Shown: positions 1 through 11,790, numbered from the stretch's first letter. The stretch is 64,000 nt of DNA from Voacanga thouarsii (GCA_026120185.1 JANUWF010001272.1:2170001-2234000), one strand, 5' to 3'. The notes: generated by a model not told the origin, from the sequence alone. Numbers and translations: made by a program.

Positions 1-1156
1 TTTTTATTAGCATAAATTCACATATGTGAACTGAGATAACTTGTGCTAAATACCAGAACACTTCCATACTCTATTCTTCTTAGCCTATAGCCTACTGAAA
101 TACTAGAAACAACAAGAAGACCTTTTGATTCCCTCAAGCAACATTTTTAACCATACCAAATTAGAGAAAATTGAATTCACACCCATAGAAATCTCAATGT
201 TCATCACTTTGTAACAGCCAAACCGAAGCAACCATTTAACTCTCTAGTTGCAAGCATTCTTTCTTTTCCTTCATAAAAACACAGCACTCCCATTCATAAG
301 ATCTCTTTGAAGTAACTTGTTTTCTTCATTTTAACTTCCCTATTTCTTTCCCTTTGAACTAAAATAAAGATCTAATTTCCCTCCATTCTCTTTGCAACCA
401 TACGGAAGTTGTAGAAATCCTAAGCAAATCTTCTCATTCTTCTACTTTCAACGGATTCAACTTGATCATTTAAGAGTCATCATCCGATCTTATAGAGGTA
501 AACATTATAGCTTATTTAAAGTGTTTTGTTTGGATGAGTTATTTGATTTAACATTCAGTTTATCTAGAGCTTGGATATATGTGATGACCTAGATGTAATC
601 TTTTGGATTAGTTAAGCATGTTTTGATAAAAGCATGATCATGGAGAATTTGAGTTATGTAATTGATTGATCTTTTGATGGATCTATGATTTTATAATTAT
701 AAGCATGCTTTACTAGTAGTAGGATCATAGAAAATGTGAATTATGATGTAGGATGAATTTAATGGTCTTTTATAAGATGGAGTAGATTATTATTTGTTAA
801 CTTGATAGATTAGGAATTCTGTGATAATTAGATTAGATTGTAAAACAATGGTTATATGCATATTTGGGATGGTTGAAGAACTATGAACATTATTTGACGA
901 GTTTGATGCACAATTGACACAATAAATATATGTATTCACAATAAAGACCTAGATTTGGCATATTCGAACGATTGTTATTATACCATGTATTTGGGAAGTT
1001 TGCTACTGTGCTATGATATATGCTTTTAGATAAAGAGTACGTCTGAAATGAGAGAGCAAGGTAGTCAAACTTGTATTTCTATCTTAACTACTTTAAGTTA
1101 GTCCTTGCATTATATATTTAGTACTAAAGCTTTGAATTGCACGTCATTTTTGCAAT

Positions 1157-1161
1157 GTATG
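1157..1161. repeat. Target-site duplication, left (GTATG)
   Basis: GTATG directly precedes the solo LTR. The same five bases directly follow it at 3002-3006. A 5-bp duplication is typical of LTR-retrotransposon integrase. Confidence 0.85.
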
Positions 1162-1645
1162 TGATAGGGGCTAAATTAGTCATATTTTTTCTTGTTATTT
1201 GAGGCCATTTTGTGATATATTTTGTGAAATAACTAGTCATATTCTTTTCTATTTGATATTTCCCTTATAAAATACTTTTTTGTAATTTTATGCAAGAATA
1301 AGGGAAAATTAGAGCTAATTGTGTGATTTTCAGAATAGAGGTGGTGCTAGCCCAAGAAGGACAGCCGGCGCCGGTCTTCCACTGGAAAAATAGGGAAGTG
1401 TAGAGCAATTGGAAGAACAAAGGAATTGAATGAAACAGGGTAATTGGAATTGGAAACAAAGAAACAATTTCAGCTGGCTTCATCAATTAAGCTGACGACA
1501 AGAAGAAGATAGCAGCAACAAAACAAAAGAAAAAAGTGAATTCAGTGGGGCCAAGGTAGGTGAAGAAAGGTTAAAAAAGGTGGCTGAGAAAAGGATAAAA
1601 GGGAAATTGCACTGCAGCAATTTTCGGTAGGTTTGGATGGTATGC

Positions 1646-1688
1646 GGCTCAATTGAGCCAAGGCAAGGAAAGTGGCTCAATCGAGCCA
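1646..1688. promoter_or_regulatory. Two adjacent GGCTCAATTGAGCC-type palindromes in the LTR
   Basis: Positions 1646-1659 read GGCTCAATTGAGCC, a perfect 14-bp palindrome. Positions 1673-1688 read TGGCTCAATCGAGCCA, with one mismatched pair. Related CAATTGAGCC/CTCAATTGAG words recur in the second LTR of the family near 48110-48200. This is compatible with dimeric transcription-factor sites or small hairpins, but function is inference. Confidence 0.45.
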
Positions 1689-2348
1689 CTGCGATAACAA
1701 AGAAAGGTAATTGAAATTCAGTGGCTTCCGTATGGCTCGAATTGAAGCTGATTTCAGTGATTGCAATTTTACATCAATTGAAGCCAAATCCCGTAACAAT
1801 AGAATTGCAAATTCAGCACAACAAGACAAAAGTCCAAATTGAATCCAACTTGATTTCCAATTCTCCAATTCAAAAAGTCAAAGACGGTGGACTTATTTAG
1901 TTACTTAGGATTTTATTTTGGTTTTTATTACTCCTTTTTTGTTTTGGATTATTTTTAGGTAATTTCTTCTTCTTTACTTAGGACTCTTTTAGGAACTTTG
2001 TGAGCTTATAAATAAAGGCCAATTTACCCTAGCAAAGGGAGGTGCACAATGTAGGGACTTAGATTTATTTTAGAGTGCATCACCAATATTTTCTCGAGAT
2101 AAATAATTCAAGGAGGGTTGTGCAAGAAGGTCTTCAAAGGAAGAAGAAGGAGGCTTGTCTATGAGTACCTATTCCTTTCATTTGTTTTCTTTTTCTTAAA
2201 CAGTGATGTGTTAATTGTTTTATTGTAGTTCGACATTGTTTTAGATATTCATGATTTTTAGAGTTGGTTGATCTTTTGATTAATTGGTTATTATTTTTTG
2301 TATTCAATTACTTGTGCTCATTACGAGATTAGTTGGTTGGTTCTCTCC

Positions 2349-2439
2349 ATTAACTTACTGGACCAAGGGGGTTGATGGTAGTTTCAATTTATTAATCATA
2401 TTCTGTTGGCTATTAACTTACTGGACCAAGGGGGTTGAT
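2349..2439 (+). repeat. Direct repeat, 28 bp, spaced 63 bp
   Basis: The 28 bases at 2349-2376 recur exactly at 2412-2439 (core TTACTGGACCAAGGGGGTTG). Shorter ACCAAGG words follow near 2475, 2520 and 2665. The array lies inside the solo LTR, in its 3' half. Confidence 0.7.
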
Positions 2440-3001
2440 TGTTTAGAACTAGTAATTGAAGGTTAATTGATGTTTTTCGAGACCAAGGGTTCATTGATTG
2501 ATTTCATGTTTTAAATTTTCCGAGACCAAGGAAATTTAATTAAGGATTGTGTTTAATGTATCTTTTGGATGAATTAGTTGAAATGAGATCAAGTGATTCT
2601 AATTTATCTAGAAGATAGTGATTTCATGGATTGACCATCGAAGTGAATCTACTTTAATCCTTCATGATACCAAGGAAATAATTAGTTATGATAATGCTTA
2701 AGTTCTTTAAGATCATGTTTGTCTAAACAATGGCTTGAGTTACATAATTCTCCATCCTTGACATGTATATATTTTGTTTTATTTTTTTTCTTTTTATTTC
2801 TTTTTCACTTTATGGAGTCGGTTAAACAATGAAAGAAAGAGGATTAATGTATACTTGTTCCTTGAGGATAGACACTTCTTTGAACCATATGCTATGTTAA
2901 TGATGAGTACGCTTGCTCATATGTGTAATTTGGGGTTAACATTTTAATTTAAACTTGATTGGGAATGTGCTTATTTTTATACCCAAATAAAATACACATC
3001 A

Positions 3002-3006
3002 GTATG
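3002..3006. repeat. Target-site duplication, right (GTATG)
   Basis: Exact copy of the five bases at 1157-1161, directly after the final CA of the solo LTR. Confidence 0.85.
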
Positions 3007-3990
3007 TTATCCCAATGTTATGATTATTTGGAATGCAAGCTTGGCTATTTTATATTAAAGACTTTTATATAAACAAGGGTTTAAATGGAAAATCACATTG
3101 TAGTTGTAAAGCAATTTTACAACAATAGATTTGGAACCTATGCTTGCATGACCAAAATGTTGAAAATGTTTACATTGATATTTGATCTTAAACGATGAAA
3201 TGAAACATTAAGTAGTCAATAAGGGTAGACTACTACAACTAATATTGGAAAGGTAGGACAAGTCTTTCAGTAGGAGGCCACCTCTGAGAGATGAGTTATA
3301 CACGGAAAAGGTGACAGTTGTTGTAGCATAGGTTGGTTTGAGCTACCACAACAGTCCAGATGGTTTGTTTTTTCGAGGTAGATATCCAATAAATTTTGGT
3401 AAGAGATGAAGGAGTATCTTACCCAGTGGGCCGTACACCCATTTCACTGTGATACAGGATTTCATAGTATTTGTCATGATGCAGGGTTTCATGGCAAGGC
3501 TATGATGTAAGGTTTCATTGTCCATTTATTTTTGAGTGGTTTTTATATGTTATCAATTTTATTGTGATTTTAGCTTCAATATATCACTCACTGTTGTTTA
3601 TGGGAAAAATGGTTGACTTGCAATCAACTTTAACAAATGATTTCCAAGTGTATTCATGAAACTTATTTTTTATCTAATAAGAACACACACATGACTTACT
3701 AAGTTATATTTTTCACACTCTTTTTGATGACATATTTTAGGATCTACTAGTTTTGACAAGGTCCGGCACTGTTAGAAGATAACTGCATTCAATTTCTTGA
3801 TTTTGCTCATATTTTGGGAAGTTTATATATTATTTAAGTTGCGAGTCTTGTAGATAGTATTTCCCTAGTAATAAGATTTTATTTATTTCTATTTTAGTTT
3901 ATAATTTACCTAGTGGTAAAGACCCCTGGTCAATTGGGTGAGGCAACATCCCTACCTTTTTTGGGAGCATAAGTAGTCGGGGTGTTATAC

Positions 3991-4249
3991 TATGTGAAAT
4001 ATGTTTTCCTAAGGTGAATAGAATTAGGTTGTGACTTCCTATTTTGTGACTTTTTCTTAGACTTGGAAGGTTACCAAGGTAAGTTCCCATGCATCCAAGA
4101 ACTATTGCATATGTCTACTTTTGGAAACTTTCTTTAAACTCAACACTTTCCAAATTTAGAAACATTCTATATGTAATTATTTTTTCCTTTTAAAAAACCT
4201 TCCATATTTGGAAGCCTTTTTTTTTTTAGAAACCTTCTATAATTCAAGC
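3991..4249. other. Spacer between LTR and tandem unit A
   Basis: About 260 bp of AT-rich DNA between the end of the first LTR and the start of the duplicated unit. It contains several AAACATTC/AAACCTTC words. I see no gene, tRNA or terminator in it. Confidence 0.4.
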
Positions 4250-5446
4250 TTTCCTTTTTTGAAAACCTTCTATATTCGAAACTTTCTAAAAATGATTTTT
4301 TTTTTAAAATTCAACCATTTGATATGGGAGTCAAAGTAATTAAATCTGAGCTATGTTTTAAGCAAAAAAACTTATCTTTTCATGTCCATGTATATAAAAT
4401 TTGTGAAAAATCATAGCTTAACTATTTTTAGCAAGTGGATCCTACTATTAATGATTGAGGTAAATGTTATATATGAAAATGTTTCTGCTCGAAAGCATAG
4501 GCTATGAGAAAACTTAGTTTGGCTAACGTTTTGAGTTGACTTGATATTATTAGCTATGAAAGCTTTGTGAAATGTGAAAATGGTAAGTGTTGAGTACCTA
4601 ATGAGGGCAAAGCCTCAATACTAGTCTTAGTTAGATTGAGGATGTCTTCCAGTAGGTAGCCACCTTCAGGAGATAGACTCCTGTTGTTGAAGACGATAAT
4701 GTAGGAGTGTGGAACCAATCTTCAAATAGTGATGGGGTTCTGAATGAACAGGTAGCCGGAAGTGGGATAATCGGTAGGCCATACACCTATCTAGTAGTTT
4801 GGGAATGCATTTAGTTACACCTAAGAGTAGGTGTTACCTCTATGCCTTTACACTAGCGATAGTTTGGGATTGCATGTAATTACACTTTCGGGTTGGAATT
4901 ACCTTTATACTTTTACATCACTAATTTTTGATATCGTGGATTGTAGATGCTTCCCAAACATAGACAGAAAGTCTTGAAAATTTTGGAATTGATACTCGTG
5001 AAAATATTTTTCCATTGCTTTGTAACCTTACCTATTACTGTACATATCAAAATATTTTGTAACTCTGAGCATGCACCATGAAAATGTACTACTAAGCTCA
5101 AAGGATGAATGGGACGTACTGAGATTTCTTATCTCACATGTCTTTGAATTCATGGATTTTTCAAGATATAGCAAATTCTACTTAGGTTAGGAGTACTGAG
5201 TTTGGGAAAACAGGATTTTTGTCATCTTTATGTTATTGGAATTTTAGATTAATCAATTTTGAACTTTTATTTTATTGCTTTTGCTTACGGATAATATAGA
5301 TGTTCTATTACGATTTGTAGTGGCTTATGGTTTTCTTTCTTTAAATTTTGGAGTCGTACTTCATTTTTTGTTATAAAGATCACTTATCTAGTGGACGAAG
5401 CGACATCCCCGACCTACTTGGGTACATAGGTAGTTGGAGTGTTACA
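4250..5446 (+). mobile_element. LTR 3' part, chromovirus type (unit A)
   Basis: Partial LTR ending GGAGTGTTACA at 5446, with the conserved GCGACATCCCC box at 5400-5410 and the conserved palindrome near 4648-4673. Two imperfect repeats of about 64 bp lie at 4800-4920 (TTGGGAATGCAT and TTGGGATTGCAT units). The 5' part is missing. No PBS follows; the LTR end runs directly into a TA/TG-rich tract. Confidence 0.65.
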
Positions 5447-5562
5447 TATATATACACAATACATACATGTTGTATACGTATGTGCATAGATATATACATG
5501 TTTTGTGTGTGTGTGTGTGTGTGTCTGTGTGCATGTGCGCGTGTGTGTATATATATAATACA
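5447..5562. repeat. TA/CA and TG microsatellite (unit A)
   Basis: Mixed TATA/CATA words followed by a pure TG run (about 5503-5524) and TATATATA. The tract separates the LTR end from the pararetroviral sequence. Peptides predicted here are low-complexity artefacts of the repeat. Confidence 0.85.
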
Positions 5563-5569
5563 AAAAAAA

Positions 5570-7710
5570 CGCTACATTTCCAAAAGCAAAATTGATATTA
5601 AAACTTAGAATACTATTAGATAAAAAAGAAATATTGTTAAAACAAATTGAAGATAGTATCAAAAAATTTAAGATAAACATTCATTAATCTGAAAATCCCT
5701 TAGCTTTTTGGGATAAAAATAAAGAAGTGGCTAAAATAAAATTAAAAGATGGAAATAAGATTATTAGAGTTCAACATATAAGATACAATCCAGAATATCA
5801 AGAAGAATGTAGAAAATAGATAAAAGAACTTTTAGACTTAAAACTTATACAAAATAGAAAGTCTTCTCATTCTTCTACTGCATTTATGGTAAGAAAGCAT
5901 GCAAAACAAATAAGAGGAAACGCTAGAATGGTAGTCAATTATAAGAAATTTAAATGATGAAACTATTTTTTATGAATAGATCTTACCACATAAAGAAAGT
6001 CTCAATAATCAAATCTATAATAAAAATATATTCTCTAAAGTTGATTGTAAAAGAAGATTTTGGTAAATTAAAATGCATAAAGGTAGTATTCATTTAATAG
6101 AATTTCCTACTCCACAAGAACAATATGAATGGCTAGTAATGCCTTTTGGATTAAAAAAAAAATGCTTCTTTGGTATTTCAAAGAAAAAGGGATAATGTTT
6201 TTCAATTCTATCCTTTTTGTCAAATTTATGTTTATGATATTTTAATAGGCAGTGATTCTATTACTGAACATTTAGATCATCTTAATATTTTTGCTGAAAT
6301 ATGATTACAACATCGATATGTCTTTCCCAGAAAAAGGCAAAATTTAGGTAATTTGATATAGAATTCCTTGGTTTTAGTTGAACAGATAAATCAGTTTCTT
6401 GATAAACTTGTAGATAAAAAACAACTTCAAAGCTTTTTGGGAATATTAAATTGTGCTTCAGATTTTATTCCCAACTCAATTGAAAAAAAGAAAACATTTT
6501 CAAAAACTTTTAAATACTGATAAAATATATTTTTTTTGATAAATTAATTTGTCAAGTCAAAATTTTAAAACTATTATGTCTGAATCTCCCATATTTGTTG
6601 TTAACTAATGATAATGATGATTTAATTCTAGAAAAAGAAACTTTTGAAAATTATTTGAGTGTGGTACTAAAAACATTTTTCAGATAATTCTTCCAAAAAA
6701 TCCTGTATATATGCCCCTTGTACTTTTACTGATAAATAAAGCTGATATTATATAACTTGAAAATAATTAGTAGCAGTAGTAAAAGGCTGTAGTAAATTCA
6801 ATTAATTCCGTTTACCAAAAGGATTTTTATCACAAACCGATAACACTTAGGTAATAGCTTTCAATCAAAATAATTTTCCATCAAAACCTAAATTTAAAAG
6901 GTTAGTTCAATGGTAGACTTATTTAATTGAATTTTCTTTTGATATTGACCTATTCTCAAATCTAATAAGAATATCTGTGTAGCTTTCTCCACCCAAGATG
7001 GAAAATAGTAAGCAGTTACAAATAATAGGGCCCATAATTCATATGAGCCAACATATTGAAAATTTGTAGAAGTCTTTTGATGATATTATTAAAATTGCTA
7101 ACTTTGCTTCTATCCCTAAGGAAGTTTCCGATATCTTTATAAATCATGTGCAGTTTGGAAAAATCATTATAGGAGCATATGAAGATCTTGAATACGAATT
7201 ATTTGATCTATTCAAATAGATCAATCATTAATGAAAGTACATCTTCTTTGGAAGATAATGCACACATTATATCTTCACAAATATAGCAAACAACTGATCA
7301 ATAGGCTAAGGATCGTGCTAAATATATTGCTCATGATAATATTTTTTTGAGACCCCAAAAGAGAGTACAGATCTCTCAAAGAAATATTATTCTTGATAAT
7401 ATTAAGGAACCATTAGTATTAGCTATGGAGCATTTCCAAATAATGCAGGAGTTATAATCACTGCAAAATATAGATACTATTTATGTGGATTTTTTAGGTG
7501 TATTTCCAAGACTGAATTTTATTCAAGGAGCAAATCTAACAGATATAAGGAAATGGTACAATTTTGGTGCCATTAATATGATATATATGACTTCTCTAAA
7601 ATTCACAGAAATAACTAGTCTACCATCCTGGAAAATTAATGGAGTCAAGGATCACTACTATAGAAGGGGTCTATTAAGGCCCTTGAAAGTGCCTCAATAT
7701 GGATCAAAAT
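5570..7710 (+). pseudogene. Endogenous pararetrovirus fragment, RT/RNase H region (unit A)
   Basis: Decayed copy of part of a Caulimoviridae-like polyprotein. Visible pieces in order: end of the protease-RT linker (FWDKNKEVAK near 5710); the RT fingers region (SSHSSTAFMVRKHA near 5865); the RT block EWLVMPFGLK near 6130; the RNase H region (LILEKETFENY near 6620); and a later ORF remnant (FINHVQFGKIIIGAYEDL near 7140, YVDFLGVFPRLNFIQGA near 7480). Stops and frameshifts are dense, and parts of the RT core around 6180-6300 are out of frame. The first expected RNase H aspartate position reads EKE. Such insertions are common fossil sequences in plant genomes and are not infectious. The virus genus cannot be fixed from this; a Florendovirus/Petuvirus-like source is a guess. 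Confidence 0.75.
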
Positions 7711-8095
7711 AGGGCACAAAAATTATTGAGATGCATAGATAAGCGCCGTCTATTCAACTATCATAAAAGCATGTCATGGTACTTCGAAGTGCCCCAATAA
7801 ATACAAATTTAATAGGGCTCTTGCAAGTGTCATTTAAATGTATATTAATTGTATGATTTTCAAATTTCAAATTGCACTTAGAAGTGTTACATTAGATTTT
7901 ATAGAGCACTTGTTTGTGCATCATCAACGTTAGATTCCCCCCGCCCCTACCCCTAATAAAAACTTTGGATTTGAGGCATTTATCCATTCCTTATTTTATC
8001 ACTTTTTAAGGCACTTCTAAAAGTATTATTTTCATATTTTAGGCACTTTGTGCTGATATTGAAGCATCCTCATGTGCTTCATTAGGCAGCTTTTT
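7677..8095. repeat. Palindrome array in pararetroviral noncoding tail (unit A)
   Basis: Repeated short inverted repeats built on CACTT...AAGTG: CCCTTGAAAGTGCC (about 7680), GTACTTCGAAGTGCC (about 7781), GGCTCTTGCAAGTGTC (about 7818), GCACTTAGAAGTGT (about 7876), GGCACTTTGTGC (about 8042) and GAAGCATCCTCATGTGCTTC (about 8061). The order matches unit B, but several copies have decayed here. Confidence 0.7.
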
Positions 8096-8337
8096 GCTCA
8101 TTTTTTTTTTTTTAGGAGTTTTTGCATGTTTATTATTTACTTTTAGAATGCCAAATATGTAATAAATCTAGTAGAATATTTGCATACTAATAAATAATCA
8201 AAATAACAAAAAATATTAATGTATTTTGAACCATTGTTATCTAGTCAATTTTGCATTCAAAAAAAAAAAAAAAGGTACGTCCTATCCACTTGCTTCCAAA
8301 AGTAACAAAAAGAGAAGCATAACAATTAGTTTTCTAC

Positions 8338-9528
8338 CTTTTTTGAAAACCTTGTATATTAGAAACTTTCTAGAAATGATAACGTTTTAGAATTTATCCA
8401 TTTGATATGGGAGTCAAAGTGATTAAATTTGAGCTATGTTTTACACAAGAAAACTTATGTTTTCATGTCCATGTATACAAAATTTGTGAAAATCATAGCA
8501 TAACTATTTTTGGCAAGTGGCTCCTACTATTGATGCTTGAGGTAACTGTTAGATAGGAAAATGTTTCTCCTTGAAAGTATAAGCTATAAGAAAACATTGT
8601 TTGGCTAACTTTTTGAGTTGACTTTATATTATTAGCTATAAGGGCTTTCTGAATTGTGAAAATGGTAAGCATTTGAGTACCTAATGAGGGCAAAGCCTAT
8701 ATACTGGTGTTGGTTAGATTGAGGATGCCTTCTGGTAGGTGGCTATCTCTGGGGAATAGACTCCTTTTGATGAAGGCGACAATGTAGGAGTGTGGAGCCA
8801 ATCTTCAACTAGCGACGGGGTTTTGAAGGAACTGATGGCTGGACGTGGGGCAATCGTTAGGCCATACACCTACCCAGTAGTTTGGGAATGCATGTGGTTA
8901 CACCTATGGGTGGGTGTTGCCTCTATGCCTTTACACCAATGGTAGTTTAGAATTGCATGTAATTACATTTTCGGGGTAGGAATTACCTTTATACCTTTAC
9001 ATCACTAATTTTTGATATCGTGGAGTATAGATGCTTCATAAACACAGACAAAAAGTCTTGAAAATTCTGGAATTGATACTCGTGAAATATTTTTCCATTG
9101 CTCAGCACCCTTACCTATTGCTAGACATTTAAAAAAAATTTATTACTCCAAGCATGCATTATGTAAATGTTCTATTAAGCTCAAAGCACCAATGGAACTT
9201 ACCAAAATTTCTTATCTCACAAGTTTTTAAATCTATAGATTTTTCAAGATATTCTGAATTCTACTTAGGTTGGGAGTACTAAGTTTGGGAAAATAAGATT
9301 TTGTCATCTTTATGTTTTTGGAATTCTAGATTAATTAACTTTGAACTTTTATTTTATTGCATTAGTCTATGGATAATGTATAGGTTTTATTAAGACTTGT
9401 AGTGGCTTATGGTTTTATTTCTTTAAATTTAGGAGTCATACTTCATTTTTCGTTATAAAGACCCCTTATCTAGTGGACGGGGCGACATCCCCATCCTAAT
9501 TGGGTATATAGGTAGTTGAAGAGTTACA
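8338..9528 (+). mobile_element. LTR 3' part, chromovirus type (unit B)
   Basis: Copy of the LTR part in unit A, ending GAGTTACA at 9528 after the box GGGGCGACATCCCC (about 9478-9491). It includes the conserved palindrome region at about 8732-8752 and the same repeats of about 64 bp (8880-9000). It is truncated at its 5' side. Confidence 0.65.
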
Positions 9529-9585
9529 TATATATACACAATATGTACATGTTATATATGTATGTGTATAGATATACACATTTTG

Positions 9586-9616
<31 letters not shown>

Positions 9617-9745
9617 GTGTATACATGTGTATGTGTGTATGTGTGTACATATATATATATGTATGTATACATGTATATGTGTATGTGCATGCGTGTGTGT
9701 GTGTGTGTGTGTGTGCATGTATATATAATACAAAAAAAAAAAAAA
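9529..9745. repeat. TA and TG microsatellite (unit B)
   Basis: Longer version of the tract in unit A: repeated TATATA, TGTATG and a pure TG run near 9692-9714, then a poly-A run at 9732-9746. Predicted peptides on both strands are repeat artefacts. Confidence 0.85.
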
Positions 9746-11780
9746 AACCTTACATTTCCTAAAGGAAAACCGATGTTAAAACTTGGAATACTATTAGTTA
9801 AAAAAGAAATATTGTTAAAACAAATTGAAGACACTATTGAAGATATTTAGAGAAGTCTTTGCTATTCTGAGAATCTCTTACCATTTTGGGATAAAAATAA
9901 AGAAGTGGCTAAAATATAATTAAAAGATAGAAATAAGATTATTAGAGTTCAGCCAATAAGATACAATTCAAAATATCAAGAAGAATGTAGAAAACAGATA
10001 AAAGAACTTTTATTCTTAAAACTTATACAAAATAGCAAGTCTTCTCATTCTTCTCCTACATTTATGGTAAGAAACCATGTAGAACAAATAAAAGGAAAAG
10101 TAAGAATGGTAGTTAATTATAAGAAATTAAAATGATGAAACAATTTTTGATGGATAGTTCATACCACATAAAGAAAGTCTCAATAATCAAATCTATAATA
10201 AAAAGATATTCTCCAAAATTTACAGTAAAAGCAGATTTTGGTAAATTAAAATGCACAAAGATAGTTTTCCTTTAATTGCATTTTCTACTCCCCAAGGACA
10301 ATACGAATGGCTTGTAATGCCTTTTGGATTAAAAAATGCTTCTCTGGTATTTCAAAGAAAAATGGATAATATTTTTAAATTCTATCCATTTTGTTATTTT
10401 TATGTTGATGATATTTTAATCGCCACAGATTTTATTACTGAACATTAAGATCATCTTAATATTGTTGTTGATATATGTTTACAAAATTGATTTGTCTTTC
10501 TCATAAAAAAGCAAAAATTGTATAATCCGATATAGAATTCCTTGGTTTTAGAATGAATCCACAAAGAATTGAATTACAACCTCATATATTTGAAAAGATA
10601 AATCAGTTTCCTAATAAACTTGTAGATAAAAAAACAACTTCAATGTTATTTTGGGAATATTAAATTATGCTTAAGATTTTAAAACTATTATGTCAGAATC
10701 TCCAACATTTGTCTTTAACTAATTATAATGATGATTTAATTCTAGAAAAAGAATCTTTTGAAAATTGTTTGAGTGTAGTACTAAAAAGGATTTCTGATAA
10801 TTCTTCTAAAAAAGCATGTAGATATGCCCCTAATACTTTTACTGATAAATAAAGCTGATATCATATAACTAGAAAATAATTATTAGTGGCAGTAAAAGGT
10901 TGTAGTAAATTCTATTACTTCTTTTTGCCAAAAGGATTTTTATCACATACAAATAATACTTAAGTAAAAGCTTTCATTCAAAATAATTTAGCTTCAAAAC
11001 CTGAATTTAAAAGGTTTGTTCGATAGTAGACTTATTTATCAAAATTCTTTTTTAACATTTCTGTTGTCAAATCTGATAAGAATATCTATGTAGATTTCAC
11101 AACACAAGATGGAAAATAGTAAGAAGTTACATATAACAGAGCTCATAAATCATATGAGCTAACATATCGATAAATTATAGAAGTCTTTTGATGGTATTAT
11201 TGAAATTGCTAAATTTGCTTCTATCCCTAAGGAAGTTTTTGATATTTTTATGAATCATGTGCAGTTTGGAAAAACCATTATAGGAGCATATAAAGATCTT
11301 GAATAAGAATTATTTGATCTATTCAAATCGATCATATTCATTAATGAAAGCACATCTTCTTTGGAAGATGATGTGGACACTATATCTTCATAGATATAGC
11401 AAACAATTGATCAACAGGCTAAGCAACCTGCTAAAAGTCTTGCTCATGATAATATTTCTTTGAGACCCCAAAAAAGAGTACAGATCTCTTAAAGAAATAT
11501 AATTCTCGATAATACAAACGAACCATCAGTATTAGCTATGGAACATTTCTAGATAATGCAGGAGTTATACTTATTACAAAATATAGATACTATGTATGTG
11601 GATTTTTCAGGGTTCTATCCAAGGCAGAATTTTATTCAAGGAGAAATCCAACATAGATAAGGTAATGGTACAATTTTGGTGCCGTTAATATGATATATAT
11701 GACTTCTCCAAAATTAACAAAAATAACTGGCCTACAATCTTGGATAATTCTTGGAGTCAAGGATCACTACTATAGAAGAG
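9746..11780 (+). pseudogene. Endogenous pararetrovirus fragment, RT/RNase H region (unit B)
   Basis: Better preserved copy of the Caulimoviridae-like fragment. From 10251 to 10448 the frame stays open over the RT palm: QYEWLVMPFGLKNA, then FQRKMDNIF, then the catalytic YVDDILIA. Upstream, ILLVKKEILLKQIED (near 9785) and NHVEQIKGKVRMVVNYKKL (near 10075) mark the region before the palm. Downstream, RNase H is recognisable (LILEKESFENCLSVVLK near 10740; CRYAPNTFTDK; VKAFIQNN near 10965), again with EKE at the first catalytic position. A further ORF remnant follows (11210-11650). Many stops and frameshifts are present. This is a dead endogenous viral element; gag, movement and coat regions are not seen here. 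Confidence 0.8.
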
Positions 11781-11790
11781 GTCTTTTAAT

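Larger units (their letters stand above)
1162..3001 (+). mobile_element. Solo LTR of a long-LTR gypsy-like family
   Basis: An 1840-bp LTR beginning TGATAGGGGC and ending ACACATCA, flanked by the perfect 5-bp duplication GTATG at 1157-1161 and 3002-3006. It matches, in reverse complement, the LTR at 46842-48790: both share the start TGATAGG, a block near AACTAGTCATATTC, the block TGGTGCTAGCCCAAGAAG (related but diverged in the second copy), the region around GTGCATCACCAATATTTTCTC, and a tail with TACTTGTTCCTT. No PBS, PPT or coding DNA accompanies it, so it is a solo LTR left by LTR-LTR recombination. Family is uncertain: the partner's PPT context suggests a Tat/Athila-like gypsy lineage, but no protein domain confirms this. 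Confidence 0.85.
1..3990 (+). mobile_element. Tekay/Del-type gypsy LTR, split by a solo LTR
   Basis: Long noncoding LTR in plus orientation, present as 1-1156 and 3007-3990. The 3' end reads like the other chromovirus-type LTR ends in this window: a GACCCC box, then GCAACATCCCTACC, then GTAGTCGGGGTGTTATA. The same order is seen in plus orientation at about 5390-5446 and 9465-9528 and in reverse complement at 42115-42190 and 23542-23610. No primer binding site follows 3990, so this is a solo LTR or a 3' LTR rather than a 5' LTR. It carries the conserved palindrome at 3263-3289 and three imperfect 26-bp repeats near 3455-3525. The start lies outside the window or cannot be placed. Positions 1-1156 are assigned by continuity and composition only, because no second copy is available to align. 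I see no host gene here. Confidence 0.6.
4250..8312 (+). repeat. Tandem unit A (LTR part plus pararetroviral fragment)
   Basis: First of two direct copies of about 4.1 kb. Homology to unit B starts around the shared block CCTTTTTTGAAAACCTT (4250 and 8338). It runs through the LTR part, the microsatellite, the pararetroviral fragment and its noncoding tail, and ends at the shared block TATCCACTTG-TCCAAAAGTAAC (8285-8310 and 12388-12415). The copies differ by many substitutions and small indels, so the duplication is not recent. Confidence 0.8.

Noticed and set aside
9496..9850. Overlapping open frames on both strands, rich in Tyr/Ile/Thr/His/Cys
   Set aside because: They are translations of the TA/TG microsatellite, open in several frames at once.
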